A DNA stretch of 62,837 nucleotides from NCBI GenBank assembly GCA_950096985.1, contig CATNBA010000009.1:1-62837 (forward strand), given 5' to 3'. This document shows positions 26,245-35,551 of this stretch, one piece after another. Every line of letters starts with the position of its first letter. Within the stretch, counting starts at the first letter, position 1. The stretch comes from an uncultured Candidatus Melainabacteria bacterium. Its GTDB lineage: Bacteria; Cyanobacteriota; Vampirovibrionia; Gastranaerophilales; Gastranaerophilaceae. The notes beneath the pieces are model-generated. The model ran no database searches and was not told the DNA's origin. It was given only the letters and a program-made list of their open reading frames with translations. A program made the position numbers and the translations under genes.

Positions 26245-26979
26245 TTAAGCATGCCTTTGGGTCGGATGTAAAATCATTTCTGCAAGCACTTCACAACCAT
26301 CAAAATCTCTTGAACGCATAATGGCAGCAGCAGTTTCTCTATCATAATCCACAAATCTGTGCTCTATAGAAAATCCTCCGTTTTCTATATCCGCAATAAC
26401 ATAACAAGCTTCAGGATTTGATGTCATAGGACGTCCGACACTGCCAACATTCACAAGAGTTTTTCTGCTGTCAGTTTGATAACCGCATGGAACATGTGTG
26501 TGTCCGCAAAATATTAAATCTACTGCAACATCTTTTAAAATTTCTTCAATCTGCTCAAGCGGCATATCGGGCAATATATCTTCATTATTTCTTCTTGGCG
26601 AACCATGCACCATCAATATCTTTACCCCCTCAATTTCTAAATTTTTTTGTGCAGATAAATTTCTTAAATATTCTTTTTTATCATCTTCAAGGAAATAAAC
26701 GTCATCCACAAGTGCTTTTGCCATTACCGGGAATTTTGATTTCATATCTTCTATAATTTCAGGAGAAAAATCCGCAATTAATTTATCGGTATTTCCCTGA
26801 ATAATTTCCCAATTATCCTGCTTTCTTACAAAATCAATTACCATTCTCGGCTGAGGACCTGCCATAGCTAGATCTCCAAGGCATAAAACTCTTTCACAAC
26901 CCTGTGATTTTATATCCTCCATAACCGCATCAAGTGCTTGCCAATTAGCATGAATATCAGAAATAATTGCAACTCTCAT
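26245..26979 (-). CDS. YfcE/MJ0936-like metallophosphoesterase
   Basis: A 244-residue calcineurin-type phosphoesterase. Metal-ligand motifs are all present: I-S-D-I-H-A-N at residues 6-12, L-G-D-L-A near 34, Q-G-N-T-D-K near 68, V-H-G-S-P near 138 and C-G-H-T-H-V-P near 173-179. Members hydrolyse phosphodiesters or phosphomonoesters with a dinuclear metal centre; the substrate is not predictable. I start at ATG 26979 because AAAGGAGAAAG lies just upstream; a longer frame reaching 27126 would run into ispG on the other strand. It is divergent from ispG. Confidence 0.9.
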   Translation of the reverse strand: MRVAIISDIHANWQALDAVMEDIKSQGCERVLCLGDLAMAGPQPRMVIDFVRKQDNWEIIQGNTDKLIADFSPEIIEDMKSKFPVMAKALVDDVYFLEDDKKEYLRNLSAQKNLEIEGVKILMVHGSPRRNNEDILPDMPLEQIEEILKDVAVDLIFCGHTHVPCGYQTDSRKTLVNVGSVGRPMTSNPEACYVIADIENGGFSIEHRFVDYDRETAAAIMRSRDFDGCEVLAEMILHPTQRHA

Positions 26980-27008
26980 GACTTTCTCCTTTGTGTTATC
27001 ATAATAAT

Positions 27009-28064
27009 ATGATAAAAAGAAGAAAATCAAAACAAATTTCAATAGGAAATGTAAATATTGGCAACAATGCTCCAATAAGTGTTCAATCAATGTGTAACAC
27101 AGATACTCGCGATATACAGGCAACATTAAACCAGATTAATGAAATGTCTGATAAAGGCTGTGAACTTGTAAGGTTGGCGGTTTTAAACAAAGATGCCGCA
27201 GATGCAATAAAAGAAATTGTAAAAAAATCTCCTGTACCTTTAATTGCAGATATTCATTTTGACTATAAACTTGCAATCCAATGTATAAATAACGGTATTA
27301 ATGCATTAAGACTTAACCCGGGCAATATAGGCAAACGGGAAAATGTTGAAAAAGTGGTTACACTGGCAAAGCAGCAGCAAATACCTATAAGAATAGGAGT
27401 TAATGCAGGTTCTTTAGAAAAAGACTTACAGGATAAAGATATTCCTTTGTCTGAAAAAATGGTTTTAAGTGCATTGGGACACATAAAAATACTTGAAGAT
27501 TTGGATTTTGATTTAATCAAAGTTTCACTTAAATCTTCCGATGTTTTAACAACCATTGAGGCTTACCGTTCAATTGCAGAAAAAATCCCATACCCACTCC
27601 ATCTTGGAGTAACCGAGGCGGGAACTTTACGCGGCGGACTTATCAAATCTTCCGTAGGCTTAGGTACTCTGCTTGCGGAAGGTATTGGCGATACCATAAG
27701 AGTTTCTTTAACCGAAAACCCTGCAGAAGAAGTTACTGCCGGATTTGATATTCTGAAAAGTTTGGGGCTTCGCGAAAAAGGTGTCAACTTCATCTCATGC
27801 CCTACTTGTGGCAGAACGCAAATTGATTTAATCGGACTGGCAAAAAGAGTTGAAGAAAGATTTAAAAACCTTGATAAACCTATTACTATAGCCACTATGG
27901 GGTGTGCCGTAAACGGTCCTGGGGAGGCAAAACACGCTGATTTTGGAATAGCCGGCGGAGTTGGCGAAGGAATAGTTTTCAAAAAAGGCGAAATTATCGC
28001 AAAAGTTCCCGAAGATAAACTTCTTGAAAAACTCGAAGAAATTATAATAAAATCATACGAATAG
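27009..28064 (+). CDS. ispG: 4-hydroxy-3-methylbut-2-enyl diphosphate synthase (MEP pathway)
   Basis: A 351-residue IspG/GcpE. It shows I-S-V-Q-S-M-C-N-T-D-T-R-D near the start, R-L-N-P-G-N-I-G, and the 4Fe-4S ligands in I-S-C-P-T-C-G-R-T and M-G-C-A-V-N-G-P-G-E-A. IspG reduces MEcPP to HMBPP, the penultimate step of the MEP isoprenoid pathway. The size is that of the short, bacterial-type enzyme without an insert domain. I start at ATG 27009 (M-I-K-R-R-K-S-K); a TTG at 26991 is possible and neither has a clear ribosome-binding site. Confidence 0.96.
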   Translation: MIKRRKSKQISIGNVNIGNNAPISVQSMCNTDTRDIQATLNQINEMSDKGCELVRLAVLNKDAADAIKEIVKKSPVPLIADIHFDYKLAIQCINNGINALRLNPGNIGKRENVEKVVTLAKQQQIPIRIGVNAGSLEKDLQDKDIPLSEKMVLSALGHIKILEDLDFDLIKVSLKSSDVLTTIEAYRSIAEKIPYPLHLGVTEAGTLRGGLIKSSVGLGTLLAEGIGDTIRVSLTENPAEEVTAGFDILKSLGLREKGVNFISCPTCGRTQIDLIGLAKRVEERFKNLDKPITIATMGCAVNGPGEAKHADFGIAGGVGEGIVFKKGEIIAKVPEDKLLEKLEEIIIKSYE

Positions 28065-28101
28065 TATATGGCAGATTTTTTGTAAAGAAATTATAATATC
28101 T

Positions 28102-28129
28102 TTGTAACTGCTACAAAAAGTATTATAAT
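28102..28129 (+). promoter_or_regulatory. promoter of the secreted-protein operon
   Basis: TTGTAA (28102-28107), a 16-bp spacer and TATAAT (28124-28129), followed 15 bp later by the ATG at 28145 with GAGGTGG as ribosome-binding site. Confidence 0.65.
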
Positions 28130-28144
28130 TACATTGAGGTGGAA

Positions 28145-28465
28145 ATGAAAAAAAGATTTTTAACAATAGGTTTATTAATATTATTTGCATTACCTTCGTT
28201 TGCAGAATTGACTGTAGAAGATACTGTGAGTGAAGATTATATGCGAAATAACGGTTATTCACAAGCTACAATTAATGCGGCAAGAAAATCTGTAGCAAAG
28301 GCAAATGGCGAACCGTTAACAGAGCCTGTAGAGGACGAAAGATATAACCAGCCGTTTATTAAATTTATTAGACGTGTATTTATGTATACAGACCCGGCAC
28401 TTGATGATCATTCATTTATGAATGACCATGATATCAAAACTTCACCAAGTATTGATGATTTATAA
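28145..28465 (+). CDS. small secreted protein of unknown function
   Basis: A 106-residue protein with a clear signal peptide (MKKRFLTIGLLILFALPSFA, cleavage after F-A). The mature part is polar, contains N-N-G-Y-S-Q-A-T-I-N-A-A-R and F-I-K-F-I-R-R-V-F-M-Y, and ends with a Lys/Asp-rich tail. No known domain seen. I use ATG 28145; the in-frame GTG at 28139 is part of the ribosome-binding region. The following TPR gene begins inside its 3' end (11-bp overlap), so this is the first gene of an envelope operon. Confidence 0.75.
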   Translation: MKKRFLTIGLLILFALPSFAELTVEDTVSEDYMRNNGYSQATINAARKSVAKANGEPLTEPVEDERYNQPFIKFIRRVFMYTDPALDDHSFMNDHDIKTSPSIDDL

Positions 28466-29087
28466 AAATATATTCGTAATAACAGCACTGTTCTTAACAA
28501 TAAACACCTCATTTGCAATTCAATCCGGAAGGGTTGAACATAATTCAGTGCTGTTTGATTATAAAAATTTAAATTTTACAGAAATTCAAAAAGAAGCTGA
28601 CAATTTTTTTGTATTATACAAAAGAAATTCTGTACCTGAAACTAAAGAACATTACTTAAATTCAGCTGCCGGAAAATATTATATTTTAACCAAAGTTGAT
28701 AATAGCAGAATTGAACCATATGTTCAGCTTGGCAGAATTTATGATGAAAAAAATAAACCAAGACTGGCAAAAGAAAACTTCTGTAAAGCAATAAATATAA
28801 ATTTTAAAGACCCGAGTGCTAATTTTTATTTCGGGGAATTTTTCTATAAAAGAAATGAATACAAAAAAGCTTTGTACCATTATAATATTGCTTATAATAA
28901 CGGATATAGCAATAAATATACTTTAAATTTAAGACTTGCAACAATTTATGAAAAATTTGCAGATTTAATTAACGCAAAAAAATTTTATGATGTATCATAT
29001 TCTATGAAGCCGTCTACCGAGCTTCAGAAAAAAATCCGATCTCTTGATGAGGCAGATTATAGAAAATCCGGATATTACAGGGAGTAA
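28455..29087 (+). CDS. secreted TPR protein
   Basis: A 210-residue protein with a signal peptide (N-I-F-V-I-T-A-L-F-L-T-I-N-T-S-F-A) and about three TPR-like helix pairs from residue 80 on (Y-V-Q-L-G-R-I-Y-D-E-K, A-N-F-Y-F-G-E-F-F-Y-K-R-N-E-Y-K-K-A-L-Y-H-Y-N-I-A-Y). TPR proteins in the periplasm usually hold protein complexes. Start at ATG 28455 overlaps the preceding gene, and the next gene follows after 3 bp, so all three are probably translated from one mRNA. Partner unknown, perhaps the glycosidase downstream. Confidence 0.8.
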   Translation: MIYKNIFVITALFLTINTSFAIQSGRVEHNSVLFDYKNLNFTEIQKEADNFFVLYKRNSVPETKEHYLNSAAGKYYILTKVDNSRIEPYVQLGRIYDEKNKPRLAKENFCKAININFKDPSANFYFGEFFYKRNEYKKALYHYNIAYNNGYSNKYTLNLRLATIYEKFADLINAKKFYDVSYSMKPSTELQKKIRSLDEADYRKSGYYRE

Positions 29088-29090
29088 GAG

Positions 29091-31019
29091 ATGAAAAAAT
29101 TAATAATGAGTTTAGCGTTAATGCTGATTGCAAATTCGGCATGCCATGCAGATGAACTTTCAACCGTTCTTACTGCGAGACGTCAAATAAAAAGTCAGCC
29201 GCTTGTTAATACTATTACAGAAACAGATGACAATATTCAGGAAGTTAGTTTTCCTGAAGAAATTTTGCCGCCTGTATTCAAACCTTATCAGCCTGCAAAA
29301 AACGAAGTGGTTTTCAGCTACACAAAAAATTTAATTAATGCAATGGACCCTACAGCTTTGACCAACAGAACAGGAAGTTATCTGCCTGGTGCACGCGGTA
29401 TAAATCAACTTGTAATTTATACTCCAAATTACGGTATAAGAACAAATACAAATGAATTCGGCGCAGAAGCTGTTGTTCAGGGAAATACCGTAACTGAACT
29501 TTCAGGCGCTGATTCTTTCATTCCAAATGACGGACTTGTTATCAGCGGACACGGACGCGCAAAAGTCTGGATGAATTCTGCAATTAAAGTGGGCACAAAA
29601 ATATATATAGATAAATCTTCCAAACTTATATATACATATACAACTTCTGAAAGCTATATATATGAATCCGAAAAAAAGATTGCAGAAGCAGAACAAATGC
29701 TTGAATACTATCGTTCAACAAGCCCAGATTACAATTGGAAATTGCCCTACAGCTATATTAATGATGCAAAAAATTACTTAAAAAAAGCAAGAAAAAATCC
29801 TGAAGAAGTCCAAAAATATTCACAAGCAGCAATAGATGCCTCAAATGATGCTTTAAAAAGTGTACTCCCATATAAAAACGGGGAGTTAAAGGGTATTTGG
29901 TTAAGACCAACAGAAAAAACAGAGGCTGATATTAAAGCATCACTCGACAGACTGAAAACTGCCGGAATTGATAATATTTTCCTCGAAACTTATTACCACG
30001 GCAAAACCATATTCCCCAGTAAAACAATGCAGGCTTATGGATTTACTCCGCAATATGAACAATTTGTAGGAATTGACCCTCTTGAAATATGGATTAGAGA
30101 AGCACATAAACGTAATATGAAAGTTCATACCTGGTTTGAAACTTTCTATGCAGGTAACCAAAATCCTGATACAAATCCCCAAAGCATTCTTGCTAAAAAT
30201 CCATCCTGGGGTAATAAAACAAAAAAAGATGCTGATTTACTCTCTCCGTCACGTTCTGCATCAGAACATAACGGATATTTTCTTGACCCTGCAAATCCTT
30301 ATGTACAGGATTTTATTGTTAAATTATTGGATGAAATAGCAACAACTTACAAACCTGACGGGATTAATCTTGATTATATAAGATACCCGAACTGCATAAG
30401 TACTAATGAGAATGCTAATTGGGGATTTACGGAATATGCAAGAAACGAATTCTTTACCATATACGGAGCAGATCCTTTTGTCCTAAAAAAGACAGACCCG
30501 CTCTGGCAGGATTGGAATAATTATCGCAGAGAACAAATTACAAATATGGTAAAAAAAGCAGGACAGATTGGCAAAAGAACAAACACATATATAAGTGCAG
30601 TAATATTTCCCGATAGACAGTCTGCCTTAAATTCTAAGCATCAGGATTGGAAAACCTGGTCAACCAGAGGATACTTAAATGGTTTAACTCCGCTTTTCCT
30701 AACCTGCGATTCAAAAACAGCAAACAAAATGATGTCTGATGTAATTAACGCAAAATCAGGAAACACTGATTTTTATGCAGGGCTTTTTGTAACCTTTATG
30801 GGCGGCTCGGATGAAGATTTGATAAGACAAATCCATGAGGCAAGAAAAGTTAATGCTAACGGTGTAATTTTATTCGATTATGCGCACCTTAACAACAAAT
30901 ATATAAATACATTGTCAAAGAGCGTATTTGCATCTCATTCACCGATTAAACAAAGTAATACGGCTAGGGAAGACCAGTGTCAGAGACGCAAAGGCTGGTG
31001 GGTTTTCGGTAAGGAATAA
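29091..31019 (+). CDS. secreted family-10-like glycoside hydrolase (GHL10/DUF187)
   Basis: A 642-residue protein with a signal peptide (I-M-S-L-A-L-M-L-I-A-N-S-A-C-H-A). After about 180 residues of beta-rich sequence and a helical linker comes a TIM-barrel domain of the YddW/GHL10 type from residue 265: G-I-W-L-R-P-T, I-F-L-E-T-Y-Y-H-G, V-H-T-W-F-E-T-F-Y and G-I-N-L-D-Y-I-R-Y-P. Relatives hydrolyse peptidoglycan- or polysaccharide-linked sugars at the cell surface; for most, activity is untested. It ends with a Gln-rich basic tail. It is third in the operon after the small secreted protein and TPR protein. Confidence 0.88.
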   Translation: MKKLIMSLALMLIANSACHADELSTVLTARRQIKSQPLVNTITETDDNIQEVSFPEEILPPVFKPYQPAKNEVVFSYTKNLINAMDPTALTNRTGSYLPGARGINQLVIYTPNYGIRTNTNEFGAEAVVQGNTVTELSGADSFIPNDGLVISGHGRAKVWMNSAIKVGTKIYIDKSSKLIYTYTTSESYIYESEKKIAEAEQMLEYYRSTSPDYNWKLPYSYINDAKNYLKKARKNPEEVQKYSQAAIDASNDALKSVLPYKNGELKGIWLRPTEKTEADIKASLDRLKTAGIDNIFLETYYHGKTIFPSKTMQAYGFTPQYEQFVGIDPLEIWIREAHKRNMKVHTWFETFYAGNQNPDTNPQSILAKNPSWGNKTKKDADLLSPSRSASEHNGYFLDPANPYVQDFIVKLLDEIATTYKPDGINLDYIRYPNCISTNENANWGFTEYARNEFFTIYGADPFVLKKTDPLWQDWNNYRREQITNMVKKAGQIGKRTNTYISAVIFPDRQSALNSKHQDWKTWSTRGYLNGLTPLFLTCDSKTANKMMSDVINAKSGNTDFYAGLFVTFMGGSDEDLIRQIHEARKVNANGVILFDYAHLNNKYINTLSKSVFASHSPIKQSNTAREDQCQRRKGWWVFGKE

Positions 31020-31021
31020 AT

Positions 31022-31050
31022 TTGCAATATAGCAATATTTGAAATATAAT
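31022..31050 (+). promoter_or_regulatory. promoter of comEC, probably leaderless
   Basis: TTGCAA (31022-31027), a 17-bp spacer and a perfect TATAAT (31045-31050). The GTG start of comEC lies at 31058, so the transcript should begin at or next to the start codon. Same -35 and spacing as at 16822. Confidence 0.65.
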
Positions 31051-31057
31051 AATTGCG

Positions 31058-33442
31058 GTGATTAAGAATTGTGTGAATACTGCTTTACAAAATAAAAATG
31101 CGGTAATGTTTATTACTGCTATTATTTTTATGTGCGGGATTTTGAGTTTCTTTAACGATAACGGGATTTTATGCGCAGGAATTTTAACCGTTGTTTCAAT
31201 TTTTATGATAATTCGGAATTACCTGCCTGCAAAATATATTATATTCTGGATTGTCATATTTTATCTTGGATTTTCTAACTCTTATTTCAGAATTCATTCG
31301 ACAGACGGGCTTGTCAGCAGTGCGGGACAAAAAGTTTCAATTAAAGGACAAGCTGTATCTATACCAAATTCTAATGACAAACTTAAAACTAAATTTTTCT
31401 TTAAAGTATCTGAAATTAATGGAGAAAAAGTTTCGGGTAAAACACTCGTAACAATTGCCTCTGATGATGAAGACTTTTCACAGTTCCAAATCGGAGACTT
31501 TTATGAAATGTACGGAAATTTAAGAACGCCATTTAAAGCAGGAAACCCATCACAGTTTGATTACGGCAAATATCTAAAGAATTTTGACACATACACTGTT
31601 TTTTATGCAAATAAAGAAAACTGCAAACCATTAAAAGATAAACTTTCATTCAAATGGCAATTCTTACAAAATCTGAATATACTAAGAGATAAAATCATTG
31701 GAGTTCACAGTAAATATTTAAAATCGCCAAATCTTGAAATATTAGGCGGTATAGTATTCGGGGATGATGCCGTTGCACCGCCTGATTATATTAAAACATC
31801 ATTTGTAAATTCAGGACTTTTACACATTCTTGCCGCATCAGGAATGAACGTAGCTTTTATTTACGGATTCTGGGTATTTTTTATGAGACGCATAAAAGTA
31901 CCTTTTAAATTAACTGTTTTAAGCGGTATGGGAATTGTGATAATTTATACTTTTATGACAGGTTTAGGCGCATCAGTAATCCGAGCAGCACTAATGTTAT
32001 TGCTTGTGCTTGCAGGGAAATTAATAGACAGAGATGCGCACAGTGTGTCTCTTCTTGCACTTGTCGCAATGATTATGCTTATATATAATCCCGCATTTAT
32101 TAATGATGTTGGATTTCAGCTTTCATTCCTGGTAACTTTCGGGATACTCACTACTGCAAATATTATATTTGAAAGGTTTAAGGACAGCAAAATACCAAAT
32201 TGGCTTACAGGGGCAATATTAATTCCTATTGTTGCACAAATTTGGGTTGCACCTATACAGATGTTTTATTTTAATACTTTCAGCACATATTCGGTACTGG
32301 CAAATGTTTGTAGTATGCCGTTTTTAAGCGTCATAAGTTTTGGCGGTTTTATAAGTTCAATACTTGCGATATTCACTCCGTTTACAGACAAAATTTGTAT
32401 GGTTTTTGATTTTGTACTGAATTATATTTTACACTGCATAGTATTTATTTCAAACTTTTTCTCAACGCTTTCACATTCTCTTTTGACTACAACACATCCA
32501 AATATTTTTCAAATCAGTATTTATTACATAATTATTTTGCTCATTACACTTTCCATTAAAACGACATTTAGTAAAAAAATTATTACTATTTGCTTATCTT
32601 GTTTAATCTTACTATCAATTACCGTGATAAATATCCCCTCGAGAGATCTGCAAATTATAACATTTGATGTTCAAAATGCAGATTGTTTCCTTATCAAAAC
32701 TCCGCAAAATAAATACTTTATAATCGATACAGGCAGAGCAAGCTATAGAGGAAGTAAGGCTCAGGCAAATTCTATTATTATTAAATATCTGAAAGACAGA
32801 GGGATTAAAAATATAGAAGGCATGATTATTACACACTTTGATAACGATCATTCCGGCGGGGCTGTAGATATAATGAATAATCTTAATGTAAAAACAGTAT
32901 ATATAAATACCTTCAAAGATAAATCAATGACTTCAGTAAATATATACAAAACTTTACGCACAAAAGAGATTTCGACAAAAATTCCAAAAGGGATAATATA
33001 TTCTGAAAATGATTTTAGATTAAATACATTTATTGCAAATTCACAAGAAGATAATGAGAAATCAATTATTACACATCTAAATTATAAAGATTTTGACATG
33101 CTGTTTATGGGTGATGCGGGTACAGCCGCATTTGAACAATTAAAGACAAAAATGCCTGTAAATATTGATGTATTAAAAGTAGGACATCACGGCGGTCCTA
33201 ATGTTGTAAATTCTGAAATGATTAATCACTTGAGCAATAAGATTTCTATAATATCAACAGGACCAAACGCATTCGGTCATCCAAACAGAGGAACACTTGA
33301 TATTTTAAGAAATACTGATATCTACAGAACTGATAGGCATAATTCAGTAAAAATTAACACAGACGGTAAATCCTACAGAGTTTATACATACAATCCGTCT
33401 AAACACAAATATATATTATCTGACAGAATTTCTGTCTTCTAA
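31058..33442 (+). CDS. comEC: ComEC/Rec2-family DNA uptake channel
   Basis: A 794-residue protein with all three ComEC parts: the N-terminal OB-like extracellular domain (residues about 70-190), the Competence core of many membrane helices with H-I-L-A-A-S-G-M-N near residue 253, and the C-terminal metallo-beta-lactamase domain with I-D-T-G, T-H-F-D-N-D-H-S-G-G near 595-604 and V-G-H-H-G near 709. ComEC carries single-stranded DNA across the inner membrane during transformation. The THxDxDH motif is intact, so the domain may be catalytic. The start is GTG with no ribosome-binding site but a perfect promoter 7 bp upstream. Its end overlaps pyrF, convergent, by 27 bp. Confidence 0.92.
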   Translation: MIKNCVNTALQNKNAVMFITAIIFMCGILSFFNDNGILCAGILTVVSIFMIIRNYLPAKYIIFWIVIFYLGFSNSYFRIHSTDGLVSSAGQKVSIKGQAVSIPNSNDKLKTKFFFKVSEINGEKVSGKTLVTIASDDEDFSQFQIGDFYEMYGNLRTPFKAGNPSQFDYGKYLKNFDTYTVFYANKENCKPLKDKLSFKWQFLQNLNILRDKIIGVHSKYLKSPNLEILGGIVFGDDAVAPPDYIKTSFVNSGLLHILAASGMNVAFIYGFWVFFMRRIKVPFKLTVLSGMGIVIIYTFMTGLGASVIRAALMLLLVLAGKLIDRDAHSVSLLALVAMIMLIYNPAFINDVGFQLSFLVTFGILTTANIIFERFKDSKIPNWLTGAILIPIVAQIWVAPIQMFYFNTFSTYSVLANVCSMPFLSVISFGGFISSILAIFTPFTDKICMVFDFVLNYILHCIVFISNFFSTLSHSLLTTTHPNIFQISIYYIIILLITLSIKTTFSKKIITICLSCLILLSITVINIPSRDLQIITFDVQNADCFLIKTPQNKYFIIDTGRASYRGSKAQANSIIIKYLKDRGIKNIEGMIITHFDNDHSGGAVDIMNNLNVKTVYINTFKDKSMTSVNIYKTLRTKEISTKIPKGIIYSENDFRLNTFIANSQEDNEKSIITHLNYKDFDMLFMGDAGTAAFEQLKTKMPVNIDVLKVGHHGGPNVVNSEMINHLSNKISIISTGPNAFGHPNRGTLDILRNTDIYRTDRHNSVKINTDGKSYRVYTYNPSKHKYILSDRISVF

Positions 33443-34174
33443 TGCAGTTTCAATTTCGTCAATAATAAGCTTTGCGGCTGCAACTCTGTCTTCTGCGGTT
33501 GTAATAGGTCTTCCAACAACCATAAAATCAACACCAGATAAAATTGCATCACGCGGAGTATCCACTCTTACCTGGTCATTAACTGATGACCACGTAGGAC
33601 GTGTTGCTGGACATAGAATAATAAAATCCTCACCAATTTCTTTTCTAATTCTTTTTGCCTCTTCTGCGCTGGCTACAACACCATCAAGTCCCGTTTCTTT
33701 TGCAACTTTTGCAAGTTGAATAACAAAATCTTCAATATTTTTATCTACACAGAGTTCTGTTGTAAGTGTTTTTTGACCAAAACTTGATAAAAGAGTAACA
33801 CCTAAAATTGTCGGTGGTTCAAGCCCGTATGATTTTGCCGTAGCACGAGCTGCTTTAACAACAGCAGAAGTCATTTTAGACCCGCCTTGTATATGAACAT
33901 TAAAGAAATCCACATTATTTTTAACAAGGTTTATACAAGCTTTTTGAACAGCATGAGGAATATCATGAAACTTACCGTCATAATAGCACTTTGCTCCGTT
34001 TTCGCGCAACAATCTAAATGCCTCAAAGCCGTAATTTACAATTAAAGGCAAACCTATTTTAAAATATCCCACATAATCTTTTAATTCTTTAACGAGGTCT
34101 TCTGCCTCTTTCAAATTATCTACATCCAACGCTAAGATAATTCTGTCTTTTGCAGTAAAAGGTTTTTCTATCAT
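33416..34174 (-). CDS. pyrF: orotidine 5'-phosphate decarboxylase
   Basis: A 252-residue TIM-barrel enzyme. N-terminal I-I-L-A-L-D-V-D-N, the catalytic Asp/Lys array in Y-Y-D-G-K-F-H-D-I-P-H near residues 62-72, and V-G-R-P-I-T-T-A near the C-terminus are all visible. It makes UMP from OMP. I start at ATG 34174 (MIEKPFTAKD) because TTTTGGA lies just upstream; the extra N-terminal codons to 34192 are not conserved in the family. The last codons overlap the end of comEC on the other strand. Confidence 0.96.
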   Translation of the reverse strand: MIEKPFTAKDRIILALDVDNLKEAEDLVKELKDYVGYFKIGLPLIVNYGFEAFRLLRENGAKCYYDGKFHDIPHAVQKACINLVKNNVDFFNVHIQGGSKMTSAVVKAARATAKSYGLEPPTILGVTLLSSFGQKTLTTELCVDKNIEDFVIQLAKVAKETGLDGVVASAEEAKRIRKEIGEDFIILCPATRPTWSSVNDQVRVDTPRDAILSGVDFMVVGRPITTAEDRVAAAKLIIDEIETALEDRNSVR

Positions 34175-34218
34175 ATTCCAAAATATTATCACTACGGTAA
34201 AATAAAATCAAGATGTAA

Positions 34219-35292
34219 CTAAAGTTCCATTTCTTCAGGCACTTTTGGAATTTCTTTAGTATATGTACACCCGAGTTTTTCGAGTTTTGTTATTTGATTT
34301 ATAATATTACCTGTTCCATTAAGTTTTTTTAGTGAAGTATCAAGATTGTCACGAATTTTCAAAAGTTCTGACAACAACGCAGCAAACTTATCATGAACAC
34401 TTGTACAAAGTTTTGCCATTTCCAATACATTCTTATTCTGGCGGTCTACAACATGGAAAGAATTAATAATCTTTAAAGAAGCCAACAATGTCGACGGAGA
34501 AACAGGCATTACCTTGTTTTTCCACGCAAAATCCCACAACGCACACTCATCACAGAACATCATAGAATAACAACTTTCTATAGGTATAAACATTAAAACA
34601 TAATCAGGCGAAGTTTCTTCAACGGAATAATCACGCTTTGCAAGTCCTGAAATATGAGCTTTTGTTGAATCTATAAATTGTTTATAATGAATTTGTTTTT
34701 CACTATCATTTTCTGCATTTACAAACCCGTCCCAAGCCGCAAAAGAAGTTTTACTGTCAATAAATATACATTTACCCTCTGGCAGAAATACTGTTGCATC
34801 AGGTCTACCCTCAGCTGTTCCCATTTGAATTTTATATTCTTCGTCTTTGCGCAAACCTGATGCTTCAAGAACTCTTTCCAGAACAATTTCCCCCCAGCGG
34901 CCAGATGTTCTGTTATCAGATTTCATAACATTTACAAGCGAATTTGCATCGTGCGAAATTTTATTACCTGTTTCAAGAAAATTTTTAATATTCATATCGA
35001 ATTTTGTAAAATGTTCTGTTTCCGCTTTGAAATTTTCCTCGGCACGTTTTTCAAAATCCTCAATACGCTCTCTAAAACGTCTGAAAAATTCCTCTAACTT
35101 TTCTTTATTGTGCTCGGAAAGTTCTGATGAACTCTCTTTAAAAATTCTGTTAGCTGTATTTTCAAAATACAACTTCATTTGTTCGAGCATCATATCCTGA
35201 GATACTTTATTATTTTTATTAATAACTTTGAACGGTATAAATACGCACAAAGCACCAACTAAAAAACCAACCAAAAATACGATTATATCCAT
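34219..35292 (-). CDS. rmuC: RmuC-family DNA recombination protein
   Basis: A 357-residue protein with an N-terminal membrane helix (I-I-V-F-L-V-G-F-L-V-G-A-L-C-V), a coiled coil to about residue 115, and a nuclease-like core starting G-R-W-G-E-I-V-L-E-R-V-L-E-A-S-G-L and continuing R-P-D-A-T-V-F-L-P with I-D-S-K-T-S. RmuC restricts genome rearrangements at inverted repeats in E. coli; its core has a restriction-endonuclease-like fold and the D...SxK residues are present here. It is 26 bp upstream of pyrF on the same strand. Confidence 0.93.
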   Translation of the reverse strand: MDIIVFLVGFLVGALCVFIPFKVINKNNKVSQDMMLEQMKLYFENTANRIFKESSSELSEHNKEKLEEFFRRFRERIEDFEKRAEENFKAETEHFTKFDMNIKNFLETGNKISHDANSLVNVMKSDNRTSGRWGEIVLERVLEASGLRKDEEYKIQMGTAEGRPDATVFLPEGKCIFIDSKTSFAAWDGFVNAENDSEKQIHYKQFIDSTKAHISGLAKRDYSVEETSPDYVLMFIPIESCYSMMFCDECALWDFAWKNKVMPVSPSTLLASLKIINSFHVVDRQNKNVLEMAKLCTSVHDKFAALLSELLKIRDNLDTSLKKLNGTGNIINQITKLEKLGCTYTKEIPKVPEEMEL

Positions 35293-35493
35293 CTGCCTTT
35301 TCTCCCTTTAACAAAATTATACCACAAGCGGATTAATTCAAATATATTAGAATATTTGAAAATCAATCATGCGGTCACAAAACGTAAAAGCATGGTGTAG
35401 AGCATGGTTGAGGCATTTTATCAATCCAAAGATGTAAGACAAATTCTCAAACCCACAACAAGTTAATATCAATCAGGGCATGGATGAAAATAA

Positions 35494-35528
35494 CCCTCTA
35501 AAAGTAGTAGTATCTATAGTGTAGAGGG
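35494..35528 (+). promoter_or_regulatory. leader hairpin of the response regulator gene
   Basis: CCCTCTA (35494-35500) can pair with TAGAGGG (35522-35528), enclosing a TATAGT box at 35515. It lies 23 bp upstream of the response regulator ATG (GGGAGA ribosome-binding site). The remaining intergenic DNA 35293-35493 shows no gene or RNA I recognise. Confidence 0.35.
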
Positions 35529-35551
35529 AACTAAAACAGGGAGATGATAAA

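Noticed and set aside
26980-27126. 49-codon N-terminal extension of the phosphoesterase
   Set aside because: Overlaps ispG on the other strand, and the internal ATG has a strong ribosome-binding site.
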